This document shows, piece after piece, positions 51,641 through 61,591 of a stretch of DNA of 64,000 nucleotides. Each line of letters starts with the position of its first letter. Position 1 is the stretch's first letter. The notes beneath the pieces were generated by a model. It did no database searches. It saw nothing but the letters and a program-made list of their open reading frames with translations, and was not told where the DNA came from. The position numbers were made by a program, and so were the translations under genes. The DNA comes from Paenibacillus stellifer (GTDB taxonomy: Bacteria > Bacillota > Bacilli > Paenibacillales > Paenibacillaceae): contig NZ_CP009286.1 in assembly GCF_000758685.1 (NCBI RefSeq), positions 898,501 to 962,500 on the forward strand, read 5' to 3'.

Positions 51641-54553
51641 ATGTCTGCACTAACTGAATTTCCATTTCAAAATACTTCCCTGCCGCTCGAAGAGCGGGTA
51701 AATGACCTGGTCTCCCGCTTCACGCTGGAGGAAAAGGTAGAGCTGATGGTTCAATATCAGGCTGCTGTCGAGCGGCTTGGTGTGAAAGCGTATAAACACG
51801 GAACGGAAGCGGCGCATGGCATGGCCTGGCTCGGAGAGGCTACGGGCTTCCCGCAGCCGATCGGTCTCGGATGCACCTGGGACACGGAGCTGATGAAGCG
51901 CATTGGCAGCGTGATCGGCGACGAGGCGCGAGGCTTCTACCGGCGCAATCCGGAGATCAACGGACTGACGCTGTGGGCGCCGACGGTGGATCTGGAGCGC
52001 GATCCGCGCTGGGGACGCACGGAAGAAGCGTATGGCGAAGACCCGATCCTGACCGGCAAGCTGGCATCCGCGCTCGTTCAAGGTATCCAGGGCGATCATC
52101 CCGTTTACTTGAAAGCGGTTGCTACGCTGAAACACTTTATAGCGAACAACAACGAGGTGGGCCGGGGCGACGCTTCGGTCAGCATCGATCCCCGCAATAT
52201 GCGCGAATATTATTTGAGAGCATTTGAAATTCCGTTCAAGGAAGGCGGCGCCCAGTCGATGATGACGGCCTACAATGCCATCAACGGTGTGCCTGCCAAC
52301 CTGAGCACGGATGTGAAAGCGATCGTGAAGCAGGAATGGGGCCTGGACGGCTTCGTCGTGAGCGACGCCTTTGACGTAACGGGCACAGTGCGCGACCATG
52401 GCTACCTCGATTCGTTACAGGAAGCGGTCGCCCGTTCGGTCAAGGAAGGTGGCATTGACAGCATCACGGACGATTCGGTCGTGATCAAGCAGGCGCTGCG
52501 CGAGGCTCTTGAGGAAGGACTGCTGGACGAGGGCGACCTGGACGAGGCGCTTCGCAACACGTTCCGCGTCCGCTTCCGGCTCGGCGAGTTCGATCCCGAG
52601 GAAGGCAATCCGTATGCGGCGATCGATGAGTCTGTCATCCTGCGTCCGGAGCATGCCGAGCTGTCCCGGGAAGCCGCACGCAAGGCGGCGGTGCTGCTGA
52701 AGAATGACAGCGGACTGCTTCCGCTTCAGGCGGATAAGCTTAGCAAGGTCGCCGTCATCGGGCCGCTCGGCGGCACCGTATACCGCGACTGGTACAGCGG
52801 CTCGCTGCCGTATGCGGTAACGCCGCTTCAGGGCATCCAGGAGAAGCTGGACGGAGCTGGCACAGCCGGGAAGACGCTCTTCGCCGGCGGAACGGACCGC
52901 ATCCGGCTGAAGTCGAAGAAGACCGGCAAGTATGTGCGGATTCAGGCCGGAGAGCAGGCGGCATTGGCGGCTGCAGCGGATAATGCGGAAGAGGCTTCGG
53001 TATTTGAGATGACCGATTGGGGCTGGGGCAGCCACACGCTGATCGCTGAAGAGAACGGCCGCTATCTCACAACTGACGATCGTATCGTGAAAGCGTCGGC
53101 GGATCAGATTTGGGAGTGGTTCACGAAGGAAGTCTTCCTGGTGAACCCGGCAGCGGGCGAGCCGAAGAGTGTAACCTTCTCGACGTGGAACGGTACTCCG
53201 GTGACGGTGAACGCCGAATCGGGCGAGCTGCTGGTTGGCGACGGCCAGGCTGCGGAGACGGCGAACGAGATTAACGTGGCAGGTGCCGCCGAAGTGTCAG
53301 ACGAGGAAGAGAAGGCGATCAGCGCCGAAGTGTTCGAAGTCGAAATGATCACGGACAAGCTGGAAGCCGCGAAGGAAGCGGCGGGCGAAGCGGATTTGGC
53401 GATCGTATTCGTCGGCAACCACCCGCTGATCAACGGCAAGGAGACGATCGACCGGCCGGACATCACGCTGCCCGAATCGCAGGAGAAGCTGATTCAGGAA
53501 GTGTATGCCGCCAACCCGAATACGGTTGTCGTTGTCGTGGGCAGCTATCCGTACGCCCTGAACTGGGTGGACGCCAATGTGCCTGCCATTCTGTATACGA
53601 CCCATGTCGGTCAGGAGCTCGGCCATGCGCTGGCCGATGTGCTGTTCGGTAATGCGAACCCGGCCGGACGCCTTAACATGACGTGGTATAAATCCGTTAA
53701 CCAGCTGCCGGACTTCATGGATTACGATATTATCAAGAACGGCAGAACGTATCAGTATTTCGAAGGAGAAGCTTTGTATCCATTCGGACACGGCTTATCT
53801 TACACCTCTTTCCGCTATGATGAGCTTCGCCTTGCCGAGGATCATCTATCGGCCGGGGCAGATCAGGGGATCAATCTGACCTGCCGGGTAACCAACACCG
53901 GCAGCCTGCCGGGCGAAGAAGTGGTGCAGCTCTACGGGCGCGCAGAGCAATCCCGCGTGAAGCGTCCGCGCAAGCAGCTGCTGGCTTTCCGCCGGGTGCT
54001 GCTGGAGCCGGGCGAGTCGGCGGATGTAGCGTTCACGATTCCGCTGGCACAGCTGGCGATGTGGGACGTGACCCGGGAGCGCTACTGCATCGAGAACGGC
54101 CTGTACACGATCATGGCTGGCGCCTCCTCGGAGAATCTGCCGCTTGCGGCCGCGCTGGATGTTGATGGCGAGATCATTCCGCCGCGCGACCTGAAGCAGA
54201 CGACCAAGGCGATTAATTACGACAACTATGAAGGCATGCTGATCGGAGAATGCGCCGAAGGCGGCAGCGCGGTTGAAGTGAAGGACCGGAGCGGCTGGAT
54301 CGGCTTCGCGGATGCGGAATTCGAAGACGGCGCAGGCACTCTGCAGGTCCGGGCGGCAAGCACGGCGGATGCCGTGATCGAGGTCCGGCTGGGGTCTCCG
54401 GAAGGTCCGCTCGCGGGACAGACGGCTCTGAAAGCCGGCGGCGCCCAGGAGTGGCACGACTACACCTGCGAGCTGAGCGGCGTAAACGGGCGGCAGAACG
54501 TGTATCTCGTAGTAGCCGGTACCGCTTCGATCAGCCGTTTGCAGTTCGCTTGA
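51641..54553 (+). CDS. Glycoside hydrolase family 3 with beta-trefoil insert and C-terminal binding module
   Basis: A 970-residue enzyme without a signal peptide, so probably cytoplasmic. The catalytic barrel shows GLTLWAPTVDLERDPRWGRT, TLKHFIANNN and the nucleophile region GFVVSDAFDV near residue 240. Between the two GH3 domains lies an insert of ~170 residues beginning RIRLKSKKTGKYVRIQ (about 420-590), like a fascin/beta-trefoil fold. GRLNMTWYKS and the FnIII-like domain follow, then a CBM6-like end (AVIEVRLGSPEGPLAG). It likely removes terminal beta-linked glucose or xylose from imported oligosaccharides. The ATG at 51641 follows GAAGGAG. Confidence 0.92.
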   Translation: MSALTEFPFQNTSLPLEERVNDLVSRFTLEEKVELMVQYQAAVERLGVKAYKHGTEAAHGMAWLGEATGFPQPIGLGCTWDTELMKRIGSVIGDEARGFYRRNPEINGLTLWAPTVDLERDPRWGRTEEAYGEDPILTGKLASALVQGIQGDHPVYLKAVATLKHFIANNNEVGRGDASVSIDPRNMREYYLRAFEIPFKEGGAQSMMTAYNAINGVPANLSTDVKAIVKQEWGLDGFVVSDAFDVTGTVRDHGYLDSLQEAVARSVKEGGIDSITDDSVVIKQALREALEEGLLDEGDLDEALRNTFRVRFRLGEFDPEEGNPYAAIDESVILRPEHAELSREAARKAAVLLKNDSGLLPLQADKLSKVAVIGPLGGTVYRDWYSGSLPYAVTPLQGIQEKLDGAGTAGKTLFAGGTDRIRLKSKKTGKYVRIQAGEQAALAAAADNAEEASVFEMTDWGWGSHTLIAEENGRYLTTDDRIVKASADQIWEWFTKEVFLVNPAAGEPKSVTFSTWNGTPVTVNAESGELLVGDGQAAETANEINVAGAAEVSDEEEKAISAEVFEVEMITDKLEAAKEAAGEADLAIVFVGNHPLINGKETIDRPDITLPESQEKLIQEVYAANPNTVVVVVGSYPYALNWVDANVPAILYTTHVGQELGHALADVLFGNANPAGRLNMTWYKSVNQLPDFMDYDIIKNGRTYQYFEGEALYPFGHGLSYTSFRYDELRLAEDHLSAGADQGINLTCRVTNTGSLPGEEVVQLYGRAEQSRVKRPRKQLLAFRRVLLEPGESADVAFTIPLAQLAMWDVTRERYCIENGLYTIMAGASSENLPLAAALDVDGEIIPPRDLKQTTKAINYDNYEGMLIGECAEGGSAVEVKDRSGWIGFADAEFEDGAGTLQVRAASTADAVIEVRLGSPEGPLAGQTALKAGGAQEWHDYTCELSGVNGRQNVYLVVAGTASISRLQFA

Positions 54554-54621
54554 TACGGTTGAACTTTGCTTGTCCTGTCCTAAAAGTCATAATGGCTCTA
54601 TCGCAATAAGCCAGACCTGCA

Positions 54622-54654
54622 AGCCGCTTCCGGTGATCGCCGGAAGCGGCTTTT
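54622..54654 (+). terminator. Rho-independent terminator after GH3
   Basis: Perfect 12-bp stem AGCCGCTTCCGG / CCGGAAGCGGCT with TGATCG loop, then TTT. From 54655 to 55083 I see no supportable gene; a frame at 54837-55088 has no ribosome site. Confidence 0.88.
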
Positions 54655-55083
54655 CGAATTATCGAAGAGCCGAGCTGCCCGGGCAGGGTCCAGCAATTGT
54701 CTCGGTTTCTCTGCGCTTAGGCAGAACAATATCAATTAAGCTAGGGGAATATAGAGTCACAACTCCATTAAGGGAGCAGCCCCACATTCCTTCATAAGAC
54801 AGATCTGTTCTGTAAAAATATTTTTTCACCCATATATTGACAAGGTTTTCAAAGCATGATATTTTCTTGTTGGAAAACCGGTTTCCCTTGGGGCAGTTCA
54901 TTTTCGGAATTCGGAAGGTACTGAATGCTGGCGGCACGGTCACGATCTTCAGCAGGCAAGCCGGAGAAGACGGGCAGACAGAAGATCAGGTTCGTAAGAA
55001 ACCAGGGGCGAAAGGGGGACAAGCAGCAGCAAGGAGGACGGGCATAGGAAAAAGGCCAGGCGGCAGTAAAGAAGGCGACTTAA

Positions 55084-55097
55084 TGTAAGCGCTTCAA
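55084..55097. promoter_or_regulatory. Catabolite-responsive element (cre) or LacI-type operator
   Basis: TGTAAGCGCTTCAA is a near-palindrome around CG and fits the CcpA-binding consensus (TGWAARCGYTWNCW). It lies 27 bases before the amylase start, where binding would block transcription when glucose is present. The LacI regulator encoded at 58522 may bind the same type of site. Confidence 0.7.
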
Positions 55098-55123
55098 AAT
55101 AAAAATGAGGAGGAATTGAATTG

Positions 55124-58100
55124 ATGATTCGCAAGCGTTGGTTACCGCAAATCCTTAGTGCTGTTATGTTTCTGTCAATCATCATGAATGTCTTCATCAT
55201 TCCGCCGAAGCAGGTGCAAGCGGCAAGTATCGGCACTGTAGATGAGAACGACACGATCTACCAGATTATGGTCGACCGGTTCTACGACGGCGATCCGTCG
55301 AACAATGCGACTGGCTCCGCCATCCGGTACACTGAGGACTCCGAGGAAGATTTCCGTTATATGAAAGGCGGAGACTGGCAAGGAGTTATCGACAAACTTC
55401 CCTACATCCACGACATGGGTTATACAGCGATCTGGATCTCGCCTGTCGCTGAACCGCAGGTGACGAACCGCGATAACAACGGCACTGGCCGCAACACGGC
55501 CTATCACGGGTATAACGTGAAGGACCCGAACGCAGCGAATCCTTACTTCGGCACGAAGGAGAAGCTGAAGGAGCTTGTAGACAGTGCGCATGCGCTCGGC
55601 ATCAAAGTCGTCATTGATGTTGTTCCCAATCATATCGGCGATTACATGCTGGGAACCCAAGCTTACTACGATATCTCCAGCCTGCAGCCGGCCGCACCGT
55701 TCAACAACCCGGCCTGGTACCACCACAACGGGGACATTAACTGGTCTCTAGTTGACGGCAACTACACGCAGTGGGCTCAGGATTATATGGAAAATCACGA
55801 CTTGGCCGGACTCGACGATATCGACTTCGACGTACCTGCGGCGAAATCTGCAATCTTCAGTTCGATCAAGGGCTGGTTCGACTACACGGGAGCCGATGGC
55901 GCCCGCGTCGATGCGGCCAAGCTGATGAAGCCGACCGACATCGGCGATCTGCAAAACCTGCTCGGCGTGAACACATTCGGGGAGAACTTCGACGGCAACG
56001 CGGAATTCGTCTCGCGCTGGGTTGGCGCGAACAAGGAATGGGGTATGCTTGACTTCCCGCTGTTCTTCTCCGTTCTGAACAGCTTCGCTTATGGTCAATC
56101 ATTCGATTCGAACATCAAGAGCACACTGGCTTTGGACTCATACTATAACGGCAATGCCAACCATATGGTCACATTCATCGACAACCATGACCGCAACCGG
56201 TTCCTGACCGAAGCGGGTGGAAGCGTAGCTAAACTGCAGAACGCCCTGACCTTCATTTTCACGGTTCGCGGTGTGCCGGTAGTCTTCCAGGGTACGGAGC
56301 AGAATAAAGGCAACGGCAACGGCTCCATCATCAGCGGCGGCATCGCTGATACCTGGAACCGCTGGTCAATGGTTAAGCGTGACGCGAACGGCAACGTCGT
56401 TCAGAACTACTTCAATGAGAATACGGACACCTATCAATACGTAGCCAAGCTGAATCAAATTCGCAAAAACTACGAGGCTCTGCGCAAAGGAACCCAGCGT
56501 GAGATGTGGTCGGCACAGAACCTGTACGCGTTCTCCCGCCGGGTGGACAGCGGAACGAATACCGGACAGGAAGTCATCTCGGTGTTCAGCAATGCTTCCA
56601 GCGGTACGCAGACGGTCACGATCCCGCTTCGCACGGAGAGCACGCTGCCGGTGGGTACGGTTCTCGTGAACCAGCTGAACCCTTCGGATACGGTAACCGT
56701 TGCTTCCGGAGGCACAACAGGCAAGCAAATTACGGTAAGCGTCGGAGCAAATGCGGCTAAAATCTATGCGAAGGCATTGGCGGACACGACAGCTCCATCC
56801 GTGCCGGCGAATGTTGCAGTAACTGCACTTAGCGCTTCCAGCTTGAAGGTGAACTGGACGGCATCGACGGACAACGTCGCGGTCACCGGTTATGAAGTGT
56901 ATCGCGACGGTACGCTTGTAGGCACAACGAGCAGCACCTCGTATACGGACAGCAATCTTGCGGCAAGTACCACTTATTCCTATACGGTGAAGGCTTACGA
57001 TGCGGCGGGGAACAAATCTGCGGCGAGTTCACCGGCGGCAACGGGGACCACTTTGACCCCGGATACGGAAGCACCGAGCGTGCCGCAGAATGTAACCGCG
57101 ACATCGTCTTCATCTTCATCAGCAACGGTCACATGGAGCGCGTCGACAGACAATGTTGGGGTGACGGGCTATGAAGTGTACCGGGATGGCGTCAAGGTCG
57201 GCACGACCGCTACGACTTCGTATACGGATACGGGGCTTGCGGCGAGTACGTCATACTCGTACACGGTAAAAGCTTACGACGCAGCTGGCAATCTGTCGGC
57301 ATTTAGCGCGGCGGCTTTGGCCACGACAGCGGCTGGCAATAATGTAACGATCTACTACAAGCAAGGTTACACGACGCCATATATTCACTATCGTCCGGCA
57401 GGAGGAACATGGACGACTGCTCCGGGCGTGCCGATTCCGGCTTCGGAATATACCGGATACAACAAGATCACGATCAACATTGGCACAGCAACACAGCTTG
57501 AAGCATGCTTCAACAACGGCAGCGGTACATGGGACAGCAATAACGGCAGCAACTACCTGTTCGGAGTCGGCACATGGACCTACACGCCGACAGGCAGCAT
57601 CGTGTCAGGCAAGCCGAACGTTGATACGACTGCACCAAGCGTACCTCAGGGCGTAACCGCGACATCGTCTTCAGCTTCGTCTGCAACGATCACATGGACC
57701 GCGTCGACGGACAACGTGGCGGTGACCGGCTATGAAGTGTACCGCGACGGCACCAAGGTTGGAACTACGGCTACAACGAGCTACACGGATACGGGCTTGG
57801 CTGCGAGTACGACCTACACTTACACAGTGAAGGCGTACGATGCAGCGGGTAACCTATCCGCGGCGAGTGGAGCGGCAACAGCCACGACTTCGGCTGGCAG
57901 TACGGCAACGATCTATTACAAGAATGATTCGTTCGCCTCGAAGTACATTTATTACAAGCTGGACGGAGCTTCGACCTGGACGACATCGCCGGGCGTCCAG
58001 ATGAACTCGTCCTCGTACTCCGGTTACAGCGTTGCTACGATTCAACTCGGCACGGCGACCGGTCTGACTGCGGCGTTCAACAACGGCAGCGGTACATGGG

Positions 58101-58495
58101 ATAACAACGGCAGCAACAACTATCACTTTGGAACCGGTGCATCCAGCTTGGTGAACGGCAACCTGTACAGTGGAGAGCCGCAATCTGACAGCGTGACGTT
58201 CCGGGTGACGGTGCCATCGAATACGCCGGCCAGCGGTCCGGTGTATATCTCAGGCAGCTTCAACAGCTGGAACGCGGCAGATAGCGCCTACCAGCTGACC
58301 AAAGGCAGCGACGGCGTGTACAGCATTACGCTGAACTTGCCGGCGGGAACGGCAGTAACATACAAATTCACGAGAGGCTCGTGGACGAGTGTGGAATCGA
58401 CGTCCAGCGGAGCGGACATCTCGAACCGGACACTGACGCCGTCCGGCGGTCCGCAGACCGTCCAGATTACGGTCGCTCGTTGGAAGGATCTATAA
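55124..58495 (+). CDS. Secreted multimodular GH13 alpha-amylase
   Basis: A 1123-residue exported enzyme with a signal peptide (IIPPKQVQAAS). The GH13 domain occupies ~35-540, with nucleophile Asp in GARVDAAKL (~258), acid Glu in FGENFDG (~286) and transition-state Asp in FIDNHDRNRF (~353). Then come two FnIII domains (~560-735), a CBM25-like starch-binding module (~742-835, VTIYYKQGYTTPYIHYR), a third FnIII, a second CBM25-like module (~926-1015) and a CBM20-type C-terminus (VYISGSFNSWNA). It should cut internal alpha-1,4 links of starch outside the cell. GAGGAGG precedes the ATG at 55124; a TTG at 55121 is less likely. Confidence 0.95.
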   Translation: MIRKRWLPQILSAVMFLSIIMNVFIIPPKQVQAASIGTVDENDTIYQIMVDRFYDGDPSNNATGSAIRYTEDSEEDFRYMKGGDWQGVIDKLPYIHDMGYTAIWISPVAEPQVTNRDNNGTGRNTAYHGYNVKDPNAANPYFGTKEKLKELVDSAHALGIKVVIDVVPNHIGDYMLGTQAYYDISSLQPAAPFNNPAWYHHNGDINWSLVDGNYTQWAQDYMENHDLAGLDDIDFDVPAAKSAIFSSIKGWFDYTGADGARVDAAKLMKPTDIGDLQNLLGVNTFGENFDGNAEFVSRWVGANKEWGMLDFPLFFSVLNSFAYGQSFDSNIKSTLALDSYYNGNANHMVTFIDNHDRNRFLTEAGGSVAKLQNALTFIFTVRGVPVVFQGTEQNKGNGNGSIISGGIADTWNRWSMVKRDANGNVVQNYFNENTDTYQYVAKLNQIRKNYEALRKGTQREMWSAQNLYAFSRRVDSGTNTGQEVISVFSNASSGTQTVTIPLRTESTLPVGTVLVNQLNPSDTVTVASGGTTGKQITVSVGANAAKIYAKALADTTAPSVPANVAVTALSASSLKVNWTASTDNVAVTGYEVYRDGTLVGTTSSTSYTDSNLAASTTYSYTVKAYDAAGNKSAASSPAATGTTLTPDTEAPSVPQNVTATSSSSSSATVTWSASTDNVGVTGYEVYRDGVKVGTTATTSYTDTGLAASTSYSYTVKAYDAAGNLSAFSAAALATTAAGNNVTIYYKQGYTTPYIHYRPAGGTWTTAPGVPIPASEYTGYNKITINIGTATQLEACFNNGSGTWDSNNGSNYLFGVGTWTYTPTGSIVSGKPNVDTTAPSVPQGVTATSSSASSATITWTASTDNVAVTGYEVYRDGTKVGTTATTSYTDTGLAASTTYTYTVKAYDAAGNLSAASGAATATTSAGSTATIYYKNDSFASKYIYYKLDGASTWTTSPGVQMNSSSYSGYSVATIQLGTATGLTAAFNNGSGTWDNNGSNNYHFGTGASSLVNGNLYSGEPQSDSVTFRVTVPSNTPASGPVYISGSFNSWNAADSAYQLTKGSDGVYSITLNLPAGTAVTYKFTRGSWTSVESTSSGADISNRTLTPSGGPQTVQITVARWKDL

Positions 58496-58503
58496 GGAAG
58501 TGA

Positions 58504-58540
58504 GAAAGCCGGACTGGAGCGTTACTCCAGTCCGGCTTTC
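58504..58540. terminator. Bidirectional terminator, perfect 16-bp stem
   Basis: GAAAGCCGGACTGGAG (58504-58519) and CTCCAGTCCGGCTTTC (58525-58540) pair perfectly. The structure overlaps the 3' end of the convergent LacI gene. Confidence 0.9.
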
Positions 58541-59550
58541 TTATTGAGAGTTGATTCGCGTACGATCAGTTTGGAGTGAAGAAGCAGAGATGAAGACGGC
58601 AGATCGGGCTTATCTATTCGCTCGATCAGCGTCCGCGCAGCCGTAGCGCCGAGTTCAAATGTGTCGATGAAGAGGCTCGTTAGCGGCGGATGCGTATACG
58701 GTGAGAACGGGTAGTCGTCGAACGTCGCGATTCCGAGCTGTCCAGGTATGGCAACGCCTAACTGTTGAGCCGCTTTGAGCGCCCCAAACGCGACGTAGTT
58801 GTTCATGCATACGAACGAATCCGGCGGATGATGACTTTGCAGCAGCTCAAGCGCCGACTGATAGCCGAGATTCTCGTCCGCTACGCCGTTAATCGTCCGG
58901 TCCTCCCGATACCCGATTCCCGCTTCCAGAAGCGTCTGCCTGTAGCCTTGATGACGCTTCGAGAAGATATCCTCCCCTCGTTCGCCTCCGATGAACGCGA
59001 CATCTGAGTAGCCTTCCGCAAGCAGATGGCCGGTGAGCATACGGCCCCCTTCGGCATTGTCATAGTCGATCCACGATACCGGCGTTGAAAGGTATTCACC
59101 CATCGATACGAACGGGAAGTCGAGGCTGTTCAAGGTCTCGATCATCTCATCGTTCAGAATGATGCTGTTCGTAATCAGTCCGTCGATGCGTCCGCTTCGG
59201 ACGAGCCGGTCGATGACGCTAAGTTCCGTAGCTTCCTGCTGCAAATTAGCGATCGTTAATTCATATTTTAACGGGCTGATGACGCTCTCGATTCCGACTA
59301 TGATGTTATAGAAGAAGGGGTTCGTATTCTCGTTCTCCTTGGAGATGTCGAATAGTATCCCGATATTATGACTCTTTCGCTTCGCGAGACGGGTCGCGAT
59401 GCTGCTTGGCGTGTAATTCATCTGCTTCATGATTTCCCGGACTCTCGCCTTCGTCTCATCGGAAATCCTGGGGGAATCGTTCAGCACTTTGGATACGGTG
59501 GATTTTGCAACATTGGCCGCCTTGGCGATATCTTGTATCGTAACCTTCAT
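58522..59550 (-). CDS. LacI/GalR-family transcriptional repressor
   Basis: A 342-residue repressor. The N-terminal helix-turn-helix reads TIQDIAKAANVAKSTVSKVL, followed by the hinge region SSIATRLAKRKSHNIGILFD. A periplasmic-binding-protein-like sensor domain follows (SGRIDGLITN, WIDYDNAEGGRMLTGHLLAE, FVCMNNYVAFGALKAAQQL, IATFDDYPFSPYTHPPLTS). It is convergent with the amylase gene and likely controls amylase or maltodextrin genes. A palindrome upstream of its own start suggests autoregulation. AGAGGGTGG precedes the ATG. Confidence 0.92.
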   Translation of the reverse strand: MKVTIQDIAKAANVAKSTVSKVLNDSPRISDETKARVREIMKQMNYTPSSIATRLAKRKSHNIGILFDISKENENTNPFFYNIIVGIESVISPLKYELTIANLQQEATELSVIDRLVRSGRIDGLITNSIILNDEMIETLNSLDFPFVSMGEYLSTPVSWIDYDNAEGGRMLTGHLLAEGYSDVAFIGGERGEDIFSKRHQGYRQTLLEAGIGYREDRTINGVADENLGYQSALELLQSHHPPDSFVCMNNYVAFGALKAAQQLGVAIPGQLGIATFDDYPFSPYTHPPLTSLFIDTFELGATAARTLIERIDKPDLPSSSLLLHSKLIVRESTLNKKAGLE

Positions 59551-59578
59551 GAGCCACCCTCTCAGTAATAGGTAAGTA

Positions 59579-59596
59579 GGGAAACCGCTTTCGCTA
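59579..59596. promoter_or_regulatory. LacI-type operator upstream of the repressor gene
   Basis: GGGAAACCGCTTTCGCT contains the near-palindrome GAAACCGCTTTC. It lies about 30 bases before the repressor start codon, a position fit for autorepression or CcpA control. Confidence 0.6.
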
Positions 59597-59783
59597 ATAG
59601 GGAAAATAATACCTTATACACCAATATAACATATCCGGTTTGGAACGACTACGAACATTCACAGTGTGAATCCTCCCCAAGAGAGATCAAGCTGGCTGCT
59701 CCGCTCCGGAATGAAGGCTGGTTCGCATGAACACGGGAACTTGGGAACCTTTCTCGGTTCTGCTCTGTTTTTTTCTGAAAAAG

Positions 59784-59815
59784 TGTAAGGTCTCCGGCAG
59801 CCTCTTCGTCTATAA
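59784..59815 (+). promoter_or_regulatory. ECF-type (autoregulated) promoter
   Basis: TGTAAG (59784-59789) and CGTC (59807-59810) are separated by 17 bases and precede the sigma gene. A TATAAT overlaps the -10 side (59811-59816), so sigma-A use is also possible. Confidence 0.5.
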
Positions 59816-59837
59816 TGCGTGAAGGAGGTGCACAAGA

Positions 59838-60371
59838 TTGGTTGATCATCCAGGCTCCCGGATTGAACAATGGTTTCGGGCCTACAGCAATGATGTATAT
59901 CGCTTCCTCGTCTACTATACAGGGAGAACGGATCTGGACGATCTCGTGCAGGAGACGTTCATCCGCGCGCTTAAGGCCATCCGGCATACGGAGGTTGAGA
60001 ACCCCAAAACCTGGCTCCTGTCCATTGCCCGGAATGCGGCGATTGACGACAGACGCAGGGCAAGGCTGATCGGATGGCTGCCGGACACGGTTCTTCAGCA
60101 TATGGTGTCGCGGGACCGCACTCCGGAAGAATCATTGGAACTCAGCGAGGACAAGCGTATGCTCTACGACCTCATCAACCGGCTTAAGCGATCCTATCGG
60201 GATGTCCTGATCCTGCGCGGCATCAAGGGGCTGTCCAGCAAGGAGACGGCGGAGGTGCTCGGATGGAGCGAGTCCAAGGTGAATGTGACGATGCATAGAG
60301 CGATGAAGGCGGTTCAGCACAAAAGGAAGATTTCGGGATCGGAGGTGATTCGGGATGCCGTCATTCGATGA
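59838..60371 (+). CDS. ECF RNA polymerase sigma factor
   Basis: A 177-residue sigma-70-family factor with region 2 (AYSNDVYRFLVYYTGRTDLD, DLVQETFIRALKAIR) and region 4 (YRDVLILRGIKGLSSKETAE, VLGWSESKVNVTMHRAMKAV). The start is a TTG at 59838 after GGAGGTG. The next gene overlaps it by 17 bases and encodes a membrane protein, the usual place for the anti-sigma factor. The signal and regulon are unknown. Confidence 0.9.
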   Translation: MVDHPGSRIEQWFRAYSNDVYRFLVYYTGRTDLDDLVQETFIRALKAIRHTEVENPKTWLLSIARNAAIDDRRRARLIGWLPDTVLQHMVSRDRTPEESLELSEDKRMLYDLINRLKRSYRDVLILRGIKGLSSKETAEVLGWSESKVNVTMHRAMKAVQHKRKISGSEVIRDAVIR

Positions 60372-61422
60372 ACAGATCGTCTTGAACGAACTGCGAAGCT
60401 TTCCGGAGCAGAGACTTACCGACGAACGCAGCGAGATGATTCTGGAGAAAATACGGGGGCAGCAGCCGCGAGTCGAGAAAGCGCATCGGCGCGGGACACA
60501 TTTGGGATGGACGGTGACCGTACTTATCACCTGTCTCGTATTCGCCGCATTGATCGGGGTGAAGCCGCTGGGCTCCCTGCTGGAGCCGAAGGGCAAGATG
60601 TCCGCTGTCGACCCCGAGTATGTAACGGCTGCAAGGAAGGCTGTGCAATCGCTCGGCGTAGAGCGTAAATTTCGTTTTGACGTAATGGAGCGTGAATCGG
60701 ATTACTGGATTGTGCGGACTGAGAACCGCGAGGCGATTGTAACGTTTACGCCAAACACGACCAAAGTGCGTACTACCTCGGTTACGGTGAAGACCGGCGA
60801 TCTGCCGGAGCTATACAAGCCCTTCGAGGAGACGGCGCGCGCTGAGCTGCAGCAGACGAAGCTGCCGCTTCGCTTTCAAACCGTTAACCTGTTCCGCAAT
60901 ACGTATGGCACAAGTCTATACTTCCAGACTGAAGACTACCATTATGTGAGTGTTGATCCGTCGAACCAGGTGAACGGTTACTCCCTGAACTTCAATCCGG
61001 AAGACATGGACCGGGAGCTTGTATCTGCCGCAGAGCAGGCCCTCTCACCTCTGGCGGGGGGTCAGACTCTATCCTTTACCACAGTCCAGAAATACTCGGA
61101 TAAACGGGAGGACATGTGGAAACTTGCCAATGAAGAGCAGAAATATTCCGTCATTCTTGGAGCGGTCACGCATCAAATCTATGAGGTGCAGTATTTCTCG
61201 GAGCAGTACCAGCACCACATCAAGTCGGCAGACGAAGCGGTAACGGTATCGAGGCCGCTGATTCAGGCTATTTTTGGCACGGATATTACGGGCTATAAAG
61301 TATATGGCGGAAGAAGCTGGGGCGGGTATGTGCTGGTAAGCACCGGAAAGCCGAGCTTCTCGGTGATTCTCGGTGACTTTGAGACCGGCGGGATTCTCGG
61401 TATCCACCTGAACGCGCAATAG
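60355..61422 (+). CDS. Probable membrane anti-sigma factor
   Basis: A 355-residue protein. The short cytoplasmic N-terminus (~1-48) is rich in charge, one membrane helix follows (~50-70, WTVTVLITCLVFAALIG), then a large extracytoplasmic domain with repeated YSxxFxP-like beta strands. The ATG at 60355 follows GGAGGTGATTCGGG and lies inside the sigma gene, so the two are translationally coupled. The role is inferred from topology and position. No zinc-binding HxxxCxxC motif is seen. Confidence 0.78.
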   Translation: MPSFDEQIVLNELRSFPEQRLTDERSEMILEKIRGQQPRVEKAHRRGTHLGWTVTVLITCLVFAALIGVKPLGSLLEPKGKMSAVDPEYVTAARKAVQSLGVERKFRFDVMERESDYWIVRTENREAIVTFTPNTTKVRTTSVTVKTGDLPELYKPFEETARAELQQTKLPLRFQTVNLFRNTYGTSLYFQTEDYHYVSVDPSNQVNGYSLNFNPEDMDRELVSAAEQALSPLAGGQTLSFTTVQKYSDKREDMWKLANEEQKYSVILGAVTHQIYEVQYFSEQYQHHIKSADEAVTVSRPLIQAIFGTDITGYKVYGGRSWGGYVLVSTGKPSFSVILGDFETGGILGIHLNAQ

Positions 61423-61460
61423 GCGTGGGGGAATGATCGGATTGACTTGTTAACGAGCGG

Positions 61461-61515
61461 GCGCTGCTTGCCCCGGGGGATAATCCTCGGGCGCAGGGGC
61501 GTCTTTTTATATGCT
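61461..61515 (+). terminator. Probable terminator
   Basis: A GC-rich inverted sequence (CCCGGGGGA with TCCTCGGG, nested in GCGCT..AGGGGCGTC) is followed by TTTTT at 61503-61507. Confidence 0.5.
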
Positions 61516-61591
61516 GGTTAAGTATAACCTCTGGCTTTCCGCTCAAATACCCGAGGCCGCTTTGAACCTACGCTCCACTTTGTGGGGCTGC

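Noticed and set aside
54837..55088. Basic 83-residue frame upstream of the amylase
   Set aside because: No ribosome site, low-complexity Gly/Lys/Arg content, and it overlaps the cre site.
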